A stretch of 64,000 nucleotides of DNA, from positions 33,360 through 97,359 of the forward strand of contig REEQ01000061.1 of assembly GCA_007695005.1 (NCBI GenBank), written 5' to 3'. This document shows positions 36,041-44,422 of this stretch, piece by piece; position 1 is the stretch's first letter, and each line of letters begins with the position of its first letter. The notes beneath the pieces are model-generated. The model was not told where the DNA came from, ran no database searches, and was given only the letters and a program-made list of their open reading frames with translations. A program made the position numbers and the translations under genes. This stretch comes from Wenzhouxiangellaceae bacterium (GTDB lineage: Bacteria > Pseudomonadota > Gammaproteobacteria > Xanthomonadales > Wenzhouxiangellaceae).

Positions 36041-36769
36041 ATGCGCCTGCCACGCATCTACTGTGACGCAAGCCTGGTCGTCGGTGAAGCGGTCGAGCTG
36101 GCCGAAGGACCGGCCCGGCACCTGGTGCGTGTGCTGCGCTTGCGCCCTGGCGACCGCGCAATCCTGTTCAACGGCGACGGCCTGGATTATCAGGCCACAC
36201 TGGTCGAAGCCAGCCCCAGGCGCTGCCTTGCCAGGATCCAGGCCGGCGAGGATCCCGGCACCGAGTCGCCGCTGCAGATCCGCCTGATCCAGGCCATCGG
36301 CCGCGGCGAGCGCATGGACTGGGCCATTCAGAAGTCCGTCGAGCTGGGCGTGAGCGCCATCCAACCGCTGTTCAGCGAACGCACCGAGGTCCGCCTGGAC
36401 GGCACGCGCGCCGCCAAACGCCAGGCTCACTGGCAGCAGGTCGCGATTTCGGCCTGCGAGCAATCCGGCCGCGCCCGGGTGCCAGCAGTGGCAGAGCCCA
36501 TTTCACTCAAGGACCTCACGCCAGCCAATCACTTGAGCCTTTATCTGCATCCGCTGGCCCGGCAAAGCCCGGAATCACTGGCCGGCAAGATTCGTGCGCA
36601 CATCGACCTGCTGATCGGCCCCGAGGGCGGCCTCAGCGACAGTGAAATTTCGCAGCTGGAAAAGCTCGATTACACGGGCCTGCGCGTGGGTCCGCGGGTG
36701 CTGCGTACCGAGACCGCCGGGCCTGCAACCATCGCAGCCCTGCAGTCCTTGTTCGGGGACTGGCGATGA
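36041..36769 (+). CDS. rsmE: 16S rRNA uridine-1498 N3-methyltransferase RsmE
   Basis: A 242-residue SPOUT methyltransferase for U1498 of 16S rRNA. It has an N-terminal PUA-like domain (GPARHLVRVLRLRPGDRAILFNG) and the knot domain with IGRGERMDWAIQKSVELGV, LIGPEGGLSDSE and LRTETAG, all standard. I prefer the ATG at 36041 (MRLPRIYCD); one four codons earlier at 36029 is possible. It overlaps the next gene by four bases. Confidence 0.94.
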   Translation: MRLPRIYCDASLVVGEAVELAEGPARHLVRVLRLRPGDRAILFNGDGLDYQATLVEASPRRCLARIQAGEDPGTESPLQIRLIQAIGRGERMDWAIQKSVELGVSAIQPLFSERTEVRLDGTRAAKRQAHWQQVAISACEQSGRARVPAVAEPISLKDLTPANHLSLYLHPLARQSPESLAGKIRAHIDLLIGPEGGLSDSEISQLEKLDYTGLRVGPRVLRTETAGPATIAALQSLFGDWR

Positions 36770-37422
36770 GCTGGGCCCTGAGAAGACGCCTGGCCCGCTC
36801 AAGGCGCTGGCTGCTGGACCATGACAACCGCGTCACTTTCACCATCATCTACATCACCCTGGCCCTGGTCCTTTCCATGGCCATCTCGATGTTCTGGCTG
36901 GTCGCGGTCGTCGCCGCCCACGGCATCATCGAATACTGGTCACTGGGCAAACAGGGCATCCGCGACCATCGCCTCGGACGAACGCTCTGGCATGTCAAGC
37001 TCGACATCATGCTGGTCCTGGCCGCACTGTGGCTGGGCCTGTACATCGATCTGCTATTCGGCGTGGCCGGGCTGTCAGCCGCGGCTCGCACCGGCGCCCA
37101 GGTCTCGGCCCGCGTGCTGGCATGGCAGCGTGCCATACGCGGCGTTCTGCTCAGCGTCGACGAAGCCGCGCTGGCCGCCAAGGCGGCATTCGGCAACAAG
37201 TCAGGCAATGGTGAAAACGGCGCGAGCCTGCGAAACAGCCCGCCGCCACCGCGACCCTGGCGCCAACGCTGGGGCTGGGGAGATCGCCTGACGGTCGGCA
37301 CCAGCGTGATCTTTGCTGCACTGATTTTGCTGACTCCCGTGATCACCGATCACAGCGTGACCGAGGCCCTGATGATTTTGGGGGAGGACCTGCACCCATG
37401 GCCGTTTGGGGAGGAGCGGTGA
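36766..37422 (+). CDS. Membrane protein of unknown function
   Basis: A 218-residue protein with three hydrophobic segments (about 26-52, 75-102 and 178-195) separated by a basic and Pro-rich loop (NSPPPPRPWRQRWGWGD). The N-terminus is rich in Arg. The ATG overlaps the rsmE stop (ATGA), so it is co-translated with RsmE, and it precedes mnmG by 35 bp. I recognise no domain. Its conservation beside rsmE could be checked in relatives. Confidence 0.75.
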   Translation: MSWALRRRLARSRRWLLDHDNRVTFTIIYITLALVLSMAISMFWLVAVVAAHGIIEYWSLGKQGIRDHRLGRTLWHVKLDIMLVLAALWLGLYIDLLFGVAGLSAAARTGAQVSARVLAWQRAIRGVLLSVDEAALAAKAAFGNKSGNGENGASLRNSPPPPRPWRQRWGWGDRLTVGTSVIFAALILLTPVITDHSVTEALMILGEDLHPWPFGEER

Positions 37423-37457
37423 GCGGTACAATGTCGCCAAACACTTGAGTCCATCCC

Positions 37458-39338
37458 ATGCACTACCCCGACCCTTTCGATGTCATCGTCATTGGCGGTG
37501 GCCATGCCGGTACCGAGGCCGCCCTGGCCGCGGCGCGCGTGGGTGCGCGGACGCTGCTGGTGACCCACAGCATCGAAACCGTCGGCCAGATGAGTTGCAA
37601 CCCGGCCATTGGCGGAATCGGCAAGGGCCACCTGGTGCGCGAAATCGATGCGCTGGGCGGGGTCATGGCCTGGGCCGCTGACCAGGCCGGGATCCAGTGG
37701 CGACGACTGAATGCGCGCAAGGGGCCGGCCGTGCGCGCTACCCGCGCCCAGTGCGACCGCGCGCTGTACCGCTCGGCGATCCGGCGTGCCGTCGAACATC
37801 AGCCCAATCTGACCCTGTTTCAGCAAGCCGTCGACGACCTGATCGTCGACAACGGGCGCGTGGTCGGCGTTTGCACCGGCATGGGCCTGAGTTTCCGTGC
37901 CTCAGCGGTCGTTCTCACCACAGGCACTTTTCTTGGCGGCCGCATCCATATTGGCGAGACCAACCTGGCCGGCGGCCGCGCCGGCGATGCGCCGTCAAAC
38001 GCGCTGGCCAAGCGCCTGCGCGAGCTGCCATTTGCGGTCGGGCGCTTGAAGACCGGCACCCCGCCGCGACTGGACGGGCGCAGCATCGACTTCTCGCAGT
38101 TGACCGAGCAGCCCGGCGATGCGCCGCGGCCGGTGTTCTCCTTCCTGGGTAGTCGCGACCAGCACCCCGAACAGGTCTCGTGCTACATCACCCGCACGAC
38201 CACGGCCACTCATGACATCATCCGCGGCAGCCTGGACCGCTCGCCGATGTATTCCGGTGCCATCGAAGGCTCCGGCCCGCGCTACTGCCCGTCGATCGAA
38301 GACAAGATCGTGCGCTTCGCCGACAAGGACTCGCACCAGATTTTCCTTGAACCCGAGGGACTGGACCTGAACGAGTGGTACCCGAACGGCATCTCGACCA
38401 GCCTTCCCTTCGACGCCCAGATCGAGTTCGTGCGCAGCGTTCCCGGCCTGGAAAAAGTCCATATCACCCGGCCCGGCTACGCCATCGAGTACGACTTCTT
38501 CGACCCACGCGAGCTCACGCCCAGCCTGGAAACCCGGCATGTCCGGGGGCTGTTCTTTGCCGGCCAGATCAACGGCACCACCGGCTACGAGGAGGCCGCT
38601 GCCCAGGGCCTGCTGGCCGGGCTCAACGCCGCCCGCCAGGTGCGCGAACTCGACCCCTGGCTGCCGCGCCGCGACCAGGGCTACCTGGGCGTGCTGGTCG
38701 ACGATCTGGTCACCCAGGGCGCGCCTGAGCCTTATCGCATGTTCACCAGCCGGGCTGAATTCCGCCTGCACCTGCGCGAAGACAACGCCGATTTGCGCCT
38801 GACGGAGATCGGCCGTGAATTGGGCCTGGTCAACGATACGCGCTGGGAAGATTTCTGCCGCCGCCGCGAAGCCATCGACCACGAGCTGGAGCGCCTGCGC
38901 GGCCTGCGCATCGCCACCGGCTCGGCCCTGGCCGCGACCTGCAGCCAGACCCTGGGGGTGGACATCGCCAAGGATGTCACCGCCGAGACCCTGCTGCGCC
39001 GGCCGGAAGTGGAATATGCCGACCTGATGAAGATTGACGAGCTCGGGCCCGGCAGCGAGCGCGAAGACGTGGCCGAACAAGTCGCCATCCAGATCCGCTA
39101 CGCCGGCTACCTCGCCCGTCAGCAGACCGAAATCGACCGCCAGCAGCGCGCCGCCGGCCAACGAATCCCCGATGACTTCGACTTCGCCGAAGTCAAGGGC
39201 CTGTCAGCCGAGCTGCTGGAAAAACTGAATCGCATCCGCCCCCACTCCATCGACCAGGCCCAGCGCATTCCAGGGATGACCCCGGCGGCAATCTCGCAGC
39301 TGCTGGTGTATCTGAAGCGACACAGAAATGCGGCGTAG
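37458..39338 (+). CDS. mnmG: tRNA uridine-34 carboxymethylaminomethyl-modification enzyme MnmG
   Basis: A 626-residue MnmG (GidA), the FAD-binding half of the MnmE-MnmG enzyme that modifies the wobble uridine of several tRNAs. FAD motif [19 protein letters not shown] is near the N-terminus, then [28 protein letters not shown] and [13 protein letters not shown]. Full length with the C-terminal helical domain ([27 protein letters not shown]). The usual partner rsmG (gidB) does not follow; a convergent transporter gene does. TACAAT at 37427-37432 may be its -10 box. Confidence 0.97.
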   Translation: MHYPDPFDVIVIGGGHAGTEAALAAARVGARTLLVTHSIETVGQMSCNPAIGGIGKGHLVREIDALGGVMAWAADQAGIQWRRLNARKGPAVRATRAQCDRALYRSAIRRAVEHQPNLTLFQQAVDDLIVDNGRVVGVCTGMGLSFRASAVVLTTGTFLGGRIHIGETNLAGGRAGDAPSNALAKRLRELPFAVGRLKTGTPPRLDGRSIDFSQLTEQPGDAPRPVFSFLGSRDQHPEQVSCYITRTTTATHDIIRGSLDRSPMYSGAIEGSGPRYCPSIEDKIVRFADKDSHQIFLEPEGLDLNEWYPNGISTSLPFDAQIEFVRSVPGLEKVHITRPGYAIEYDFFDPRELTPSLETRHVRGLFFAGQINGTTGYEEAAAQGLLAGLNAARQVRELDPWLPRRDQGYLGVLVDDLVTQGAPEPYRMFTSRAEFRLHLREDNADLRLTEIGRELGLVNDTRWEDFCRRREAIDHELERLRGLRIATGSALAATCSQTLGVDIAKDVTAETLLRRPEVEYADLMKIDELGPGSEREDVAEQVAIQIRYAGYLARQQTEIDRQQRAAGQRIPDDFDFAEVKGLSAELLEKLNRIRPHSIDQAQRIPGMTPAAISQLLVYLKRHRNAA

Positions 39339-39361
39339 GTTTGCGGTCGTGCATGGCTGAA

Positions 39362-39393
39362 AGGCGGCTTTGCTCGAGCCAGAGTCGCCGCCT
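39362..39393. terminator. Possible two-way terminator between mnmG and the AGCS transporter gene
   Basis: AGGCGGC (39362-39368) and its complement GCCGCCT (39387-39393) can form a seven-bp stem with an 18-base loop in the 71-bp space between two convergent genes. T-runs are short on both sides, so this is tentative. Confidence 0.4.
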
Positions 39394-39409
39394 GGTGTTT
39401 CTCCCAAGC

Positions 39410-40813
39410 TCACCCCATCTTGTCGGCGTCCTTCCACGCATCCTTGTCAATCTTCAGGTCGGGGAACTTGTCCGGGTCAAAGACAGGTTTGAGGCCGGCA
39501 CCGGATTGCTGATCGTAGTCGCGCATGATGCGGAAGCAGACTTTCAGCATCAGTGCCAGCGCGATCAGGTTGACCAGGGCCAGCAGGGCCATGGTCAGAT
39601 CGGCAAAGCCGAAGATGGTCGACAGATCCTGCATCGAACCCCATAGGATCAGGGCCAACATGAGGATGCGGAAAACCACGAACAGAATGCGGTTGTCCGG
39701 GTCCATCCAGTAAGTTGCATTTTCACCCAGGTAGAAGTTGTACAGGATGGAACTGAACACGAACATCAGCAGCACGATGCTGACAAAGGTCTGGCCCCAG
39801 GGGCCGACATGCTGGGCCAGAGCAAGCTGGGTCAGGACGACACCATTGTCGACATCCGCCATTTGGTGCATGCCGGCCAGAATGATGATGAAGGCCGTAG
39901 CCGTGCAAATGATCGCTGTATCGATGAACACGCTGAAGCTCTGCACGATGCCCTGGTTGACCGGGTGGGGCACGGCTGCAACGGCCGCCACGTTCGGTGC
40001 ACTTCCCAGGCCAGCCTCGTTGGAAAACAGGCCACGACGCACGCCCATCATGATCGCCGCGCCAATGCCACCACCTACCGCCTGCTCCAGGCCAAAGGCA
40101 CTCTGCACGATGATGGTCAGCACCGTCGGCACCTGACCGAGATTGAACAGGATCACGGCCCCGGCCACCAGCAGGTAGACGATAGCCATGATCGGCACGA
40201 CAAACTCGGTCACCCTAGAGATGCGCTGCACGCCGCCAAAGATACTGAACCCGATCAGCACGGTCAGGCCAATGCCGGTGGCCAGCGGCGGGATATTGAA
40301 GGCTTCTTCCAGCGACGAGGAGGCAGTGAAGGACTGCAGGGCCACGAAGGCCAGACCGAAGGTCACCAGCAAAAGAATGGTGAACAGCATGCCCAGGCCG
40401 CGGCTGCCCAGGCCGCGCTCGATGTAGTACATCGGCCCACCGCGGAAGGTGCCGGTCTTGGCATCGCGGGTCTTGTAAGCCTGGGCCAGCGAACACTCGA
40501 AAAAGCTGGTTGCCATGCCGATCAGGCCGACCACCCACATCCAGAACACCGCACCCGGACCGCCCAGAGTAATAGCCACGGCCACCCCGGCGATATTGCC
40601 GGCACCAACGCGGCCGGCTACGCTCAAGGTCAGGGCCTGGAACGAGGATACCTGGCCGGGCTGGTGGCGGAAGGCCTGGCCCAGCACCCGGAACATCTCG
40701 ATGAAATAGCGGAATTGAACAAAGCGCGAGCCTACGGTAAAGATCAGACCCATGGCCACCAGAACAGCGACCAGCACATAAGTCCAGAGAAAATCGGTAA
40801 CGGTCGTCAGCAT
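39410..40813 (-). CDS. Sodium:alanine/glycine symporter (AGCS family)
   Basis: A 467-residue transporter with about ten helices. Family blocks: LTLSVAGRVGAGNIAGVAVAI, FWMWVVGLIGMATSFFECSLA, TGTFRGGPMYYIERGLG and SNEAGLGSAPNVAAVA, all typical of the alanine or glycine:cation symporter family. It imports small neutral amino acids with sodium. The exact amino acid cannot be given. Single gene, followed upstream by a membrane hydrolase gene in the same direction with a 24-bp gap. Confidence 0.93.
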   Translation of the reverse strand: MLTTVTDFLWTYVLVAVLVAMGLIFTVGSRFVQFRYFIEMFRVLGQAFRHQPGQVSSFQALTLSVAGRVGAGNIAGVAVAITLGGPGAVFWMWVVGLIGMATSFFECSLAQAYKTRDAKTGTFRGGPMYYIERGLGSRGLGMLFTILLLVTFGLAFVALQSFTASSSLEEAFNIPPLATGIGLTVLIGFSIFGGVQRISRVTEFVVPIMAIVYLLVAGAVILFNLGQVPTVLTIIVQSAFGLEQAVGGGIGAAIMMGVRRGLFSNEAGLGSAPNVAAVAAVPHPVNQGIVQSFSVFIDTAIICTATAFIIILAGMHQMADVDNGVVLTQLALAQHVGPWGQTFVSIVLLMFVFSSILYNFYLGENATYWMDPDNRILFVVFRILMLALILWGSMQDLSTIFGFADLTMALLALVNLIALALMLKVCFRIMRDYDQQSGAGLKPVFDPDKFPDLKIDKDAWKDADKMG

Positions 40814-40837
40814 TTAACACAATCCCTCAAAAAGCGT

Positions 40838-41857
40838 TCAGTCAGCCAGGTTATCCAGCGGCCTGTCCAGCAGGCGATCCAGAAAGCGTCGGCGCTCGAT
40901 CTCGGTGACCCGGCGCGGGGTAGTGTAACGCGCATGAGCGTCGGGGTCGTCAGGGTCGAAGCTGACTCCCCAGAGCGGACGCAGGCTGGCCGGGTCGATG
41001 GCATAGCGGACATCACCCACGAACCACTGACCATCTCCGTCGTAGTCCGGGAAGCGAATCAGCCAGTTCGATGAGAAATGATCGAAACGGCGCAAATCGT
41101 GGCCCAGGCGGCGCTCAGGGTCGAAGGCCTCAGGCGTGAACTGGCCCACTGACCCGCCTTCCCAGACTCGAACCGGCGCACCCGGCAGATTGCGGATGGC
41201 GACCAGGTGAAAGCGCCCGCCCTCGTCGATCAGGCCCCGCCAGAGGATGATATTGCCGAACGCCGGCTTGGCCACCGATCGTTCGATCACCAGCCCCCGC
41301 CCTTCGGCCCAGTCGACCAGGGCCTGCTCGGCACGCAGATTCTGTACCGCAGCCAGGCCCATGTACAACAGCAGCCAGAACAAGCCCGCCGTCGCCGCTA
41401 CCAGGCTGCGCCGCCAGAACGCCAGCAGCAGCAGCGCGATCAGCGGCAGCGAATAGAGCGGATCAATCACGCTGACCCAGTTCAGCGCCACCCGGTGGTC
41501 GCTGAACGGCCAGAACAGGTAAGTGCCGTAAGATGTAGCCGCGTCGAGCAGCGGATGGACCAGGTAGCCCAGAAAACACCAGAGATACAGCCGGCTGAAA
41601 CCGGTCCAGCGCCGATAAAGCGGCCACAGCAGCAGGGCCACGGCCAGGCTGCCGATGGGGACGAAGGCGAGCGCGTGAGTGAACTGGCGGTGGTACTCGA
41701 TGTAGAGCAAGCTGTCTTCGGAAGAGCGAATCAGCACATCCAGATCCGGCACCAGACCGGCCACGGCGCCGGCAGCGGCGGCCTGACGCATGCGCTCCCG
41801 CCGCGCCGCAGGCATTGCCCAGAGCCCGCCAAACACAGCGTGGGTTACAGGGTCCAT
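40838..41857 (-). CDS. YdjM/DUF457-type membrane metal-dependent hydrolase
   Basis: A 339-residue protein. MDPVTHAVFGGLWAM, GLVPDLDVLI, YHRQFTHALAFV and YLVHPLLDAATSYGT carry the His/Asp residues that define the YdjM-like membrane hydrolases (DUF457), over four hydrophobic segments. The last 150 residues form a soluble domain (RAEQALVDWAEGRGLV onward) seen in a subset of the family. The ATG at 41857 is preferred; a TTG one codon earlier is possible. Function in the cell is unknown. No LexA-like box was found upstream, although the E. coli relative is SOS-linked. Confidence 0.85.
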   Translation of the reverse strand: MDPVTHAVFGGLWAMPAARRERMRQAAAAGAVAGLVPDLDVLIRSSEDSLLYIEYHRQFTHALAFVPIGSLAVALLLWPLYRRWTGFSRLYLWCFLGYLVHPLLDAATSYGTYLFWPFSDHRVALNWVSVIDPLYSLPLIALLLLAFWRRSLVAATAGLFWLLLYMGLAAVQNLRAEQALVDWAEGRGLVIERSVAKPAFGNIILWRGLIDEGGRFHLVAIRNLPGAPVRVWEGGSVGQFTPEAFDPERRLGHDLRRFDHFSSNWLIRFPDYDGDGQWFVGDVRYAIDPASLRPLWGVSFDPDDPDAHARYTTPRRVTEIERRRFLDRLLDRPLDNLAD

Positions 41858-41918
41858 CAATCAGCAAGTGTGCGAGAATTCAGCGCAGTGTAACCAATTA
41901 CCTCGAAAGGACCCATCG

Positions 41919-42422
41919 ATGTCGGACCACCCGGATCAGGCAGCTTCGCCAAGATTTTTGCCCACCTGCGTCAGCAAGCAAAAGACTTTGGAACCACGCA
42001 ACACACGGAAACCACGGAATGATATTGAGCTTTTTTCCGTGTCTTGCGTGCTTAGAAGTCTTTTCAGGCCAGCTGCACTGACCATGGCGGGGGCCGGCAG
42101 TCTGTTGCTGGTTGCCTGTTCCGAGCCGCCGGAAGCGCCGGTTGCGGAAATGCCTTGCCAGGCCGAAGACGCCTTTGTGCTGGGACGGGCTGACGAGCCG
42201 GCACCAACGGAGTGCGAGGAGCGTGACTACGCCAACGCATGGCAATTGGGCCACACCCTGGGAGAAATGGAACGCGAGCGGGATGAACTGGCTGCCCGTG
42301 AGGAAGATCTGGACGCAGCCAACCGCATGCGTCTACGCGTCCTGCAGCGAGACATACCGGAACTGGAAACCCTGGCCCGGATCCACGGACTGATGGAGCC
42401 GGTAGACCCGCAGATGGAATGA
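41919..42422 (+). CDS. Small lipoprotein whose signal region carries an inverted repeat
   Basis: A 167-residue frame. The ATG at 41919 has AAAGGA at a good distance. A lipobox (LLVAC, Cys67) follows a hydrophobic stretch (LTMAGAGSLLL), so this is a lipoprotein, but the N-region is about 50 residues, far longer than normal. That extra length is the product of an inverted repeat (41980-42064), giving TLEPRNTRKPRN and FSVSCVLRSLF, the kind of peptide that dispersed repeats encode. The mature part is acidic, with a helix (GEMERERDELAAREEDLDAA). An ATG at 42084 could start a shorter form without basic residues. Confidence 0.7.
   Translation: MSDHPDQAASPRFLPTCVSKQKTLEPRNTRKPRNDIELFSVSCVLRSLFRPAALTMAGAGSLLLVACSEPPEAPVAEMPCQAEDAFVLGRADEPAPTECEERDYANAWQLGHTLGEMERERDELAAREEDLDAANRMRLRVLQRDIPELETLARIHGLMEPVDPQME
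41980..42064. repeat. Inverted repeat inside the lipoprotein gene
   Basis: Arms 41980-42011 and 42034-42064. The outer nine bases (AAAAGACTT) pair perfectly, then five to six unmatched bases, then 17 bases (CACGCAA-ACACGGAAA type) with one mismatch. The loop is 22 bases. The unit is like the ACCACGGAA dispersed repeats I recall in proteobacteria. Confidence 0.8.
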
Positions 42423-42427
42423 TGCTG

Positions 42428-42487
42428 GGGGTAGAAGGGCAGGAGGACGCAGGCTGCGAGACCTTCCACCCTTCCACCCTTCCACCC
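42428..42487. repeat. Tandem octamer and weak hairpin between convergent genes
   Basis: TTCCACCC is repeated three times head to tail (42464-42487). The stretch at 42428-42443 pairs with the last two units at 13 of 16 positions. It fills the 70 bp between the lipoprotein gene and the sppA stop codon and may serve as a transcription end. Confidence 0.7.
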
Positions 42488-42492
42488 ATTTC

Positions 42493-44349
42493 CTATATCG
42501 GCGCTTCGCAGAGGCAGTGGGCCATGACGCCGGGGCGACCGGCGCGGGTCGCCTCGAAGACGATGCGCAGGTCTTCACTGATGGTCTGGCGCAGGCTGGT
42601 CGGCAAGGCGCTGAACAAACGGCTGGTGCTTGGATCAAGGCCGGCACGCAGCATCGCGCTGGCGCCCATCTCGGCCAGGAACTGCTGCCAGCCAGTGAGT
42701 TCACGTTCGACGTAGGTGATCTCGAAATCCTCGCCCAGCCCGGCCCGCCGGGCGGCTGCGTCAATGGCCTGCTCCAGGCCACCGAGTTGGTCGACCAGGC
42801 CAAACTCCAGGGCCTGCGCCCCGGTCCAGACCCGTCCCTGGGCAACCTCGCGCACGGCTTCTACAGACATCTGGCGATGCTCGGCAACAAGGGCAAGAAA
42901 ATCACGGTAAGCAGCATTGGTGAAAGTATCCAGGATGCTGCGCAACTCATCACTGAGCGCGCGATCGACCCGCATCGCACCGGCCAGCGGAGTCGTGCCG
43001 ACGCCATCGGTGTGAATTCCGATGCGCCCCAGGGTCTCTTCAAAGGTCGGGAAGAAACTGATCACGCCGATCGAGCCGGTGACGGTCGCCGGGTTCGCCC
43101 AGATCTCATCGGCGCCCATCGCTATCCAGTAGCCGCCGGAGGCCGCCACATTGCCCATGCTGACAATCACCGGCTTGCCGGCATCGCGCAGCGCCATCAG
43201 CTCGCGCCGAATGATCTCCGAGGCGAAAGCGCTGCCACCGCCGGAGTTGACTCGCAGAACCACGGCCTTGACGCTGTCGTCGTTGGCGGCCTGGCGGATC
43301 CGGCGCGACGTGGACTCCGAGCCGATCGTGCCGGGCGGCTGGTCACCCTCGGTAATCAGCCCTTCGGCAACGATCACGGCGACCCGATCGCGCGGCTTGA
43401 TCCGCGGCGGCGACGGCTGCAGGTAATCAGTATGCGCCACCTGGCGGAAACTGCCGTTGTCGTTCGGCGCGCCGCGCCGTGCCAGTTCGGCCCTGAGCTC
43501 CGGGCGGCTGACCAGGCGATCCACCAGGCCTTTCTCCAGGGCCAAACGGCCAAAGTTGCCGTCAAAACGCGCAAGGTGCTCAGGGAAATTCTCGATCGCG
43601 TCGACCAGCACATCGACCGGCATGCCGCGGTTGCGCGCAACCATGTCAAGGTATTCCTGCCACAAACCGGTCAGGAAGTGCAGGCTGGCCTCGCGGTCCG
43701 CTTCCGACATGTCGCTGCGCGACCAACTTTCCATCGCCGACTTGTAATCTCCGGTCTGGAACAGATTGACCTCCACGCCGAGCCGGTCCAGCCCCTCCCG
43801 ATAGAAATTACGGAAACGGGAGTAGCCCTCGATCAGGATCGCGCCTTCATGATCCAGCCAGATCTCATCGGCCTGGCTGGCGAGGAAGTACTGTCCCTGG
43901 CCGATGAAACCGCCGTAGGCAATGATCGGCTTGCCGGTTTCCCGGAAGCGGGCAAAGGCGCCGTTGAGTTCACGCATGGTGCCGGTGCCGATACCCCAGA
44001 GCCGGTCCAGATCAATCATCACGTGGGTGATGCGGTCGTCATCGGCGGCCTGTTCGAGCACGGCCAGCAAGTCGCGCATGCGCGTCTCAGGCACGGTCTG
44101 GCCGAGCGCTTCCTGCACCAGGCGTTCGATCGGAGAACCCGTGTACTCCTCGACAATAACCCCGACCGGGGCCAGCACCAGGGTCGTATCCGGCTCGATG
44201 ATGAGCTTGTCACCACCGCGAATGATCACGCCAATGAGCAGCGCCAGAACGATCAGGAACAGGATATTGAACACGGCCATGCGCAGCGCCGTCACGCCAC
44301 GCCAGAAGCCTAGCCATAGTCGAACAAGCACGTTCGGTCGTGATGACAT
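42493..44349 (-). CDS. sppA: Signal peptide peptidase SppA (long form)
   Basis: A 618-residue protease IV. One N-terminal span (about 24-44) anchors it to the inner membrane, with two SppA repeats outside. The catalytic Lys is Lys203 in GDYKSAMESW and the nucleophile is Ser404 in NVAASGGYWIA, the dyad of the 67-kDa form. It cuts leftover signal peptides. The RVNSGGGSAFASE motif is kept. It has its own promoter upstream and lies after a MATE gene read in the same direction. Confidence 0.95.
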   Translation of the reverse strand: MSSRPNVLVRLWLGFWRGVTALRMAVFNILFLIVLALLIGVIIRGGDKLIIEPDTTLVLAPVGVIVEEYTGSPIERLVQEALGQTVPETRMRDLLAVLEQAADDDRITHVMIDLDRLWGIGTGTMRELNGAFARFRETGKPIIAYGGFIGQGQYFLASQADEIWLDHEGAILIEGYSRFRNFYREGLDRLGVEVNLFQTGDYKSAMESWSRSDMSEADREASLHFLTGLWQEYLDMVARNRGMPVDVLVDAIENFPEHLARFDGNFGRLALEKGLVDRLVSRPELRAELARRGAPNDNGSFRQVAHTDYLQPSPPRIKPRDRVAVIVAEGLITEGDQPPGTIGSESTSRRIRQAANDDSVKAVVLRVNSGGGSAFASEIIRRELMALRDAGKPVIVSMGNVAASGGYWIAMGADEIWANPATVTGSIGVISFFPTFEETLGRIGIHTDGVGTTPLAGAMRVDRALSDELRSILDTFTNAAYRDFLALVAEHRQMSVEAVREVAQGRVWTGAQALEFGLVDQLGGLEQAIDAAARRAGLGEDFEITYVERELTGWQQFLAEMGASAMLRAGLDPSTSRLFSALPTSLRQTISEDLRIVFEATRAGRPGVMAHCLCEAPI

Positions 44350-44382
44350 GAGTATTGAAGATACAGTTTGGGACAGGATCTG

Positions 44383-44411
44383 ATTCTATGATCCCGGAGT
44401 GAAGGGAGCAA
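44383..44411 (-). promoter_or_regulatory. Promoter of sppA
   Basis: Minus-strand TTGCTC (44406-44411), 17-base spacer, TAGAAT (44383-44388), about 34 bases before the sppA ATG. Confidence 0.5.
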
Positions 44412-44422
44412 TGGGCCAATAG

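Noticed and set aside
37995..39161. A 388-codon minus-strand frame opposite mnmG
   Set aside because: A shadow of mnmG; rich in Ala/Gly/Val/Gln and without motifs.
41861..41918. LexA box upstream of the YdjM-like hydrolase gene
   Set aside because: No CTGT-N8-ACAG pattern was found, although the E. coli relative is named for LexA binding.
42517..44313. A 598-codon plus-strand frame opposite sppA
   Set aside because: It mirrors the codon pattern of sppA, which has all catalytic residues. Its own translation has no domain, signal or ribosome site. Long opposite frames are common at this GC content.
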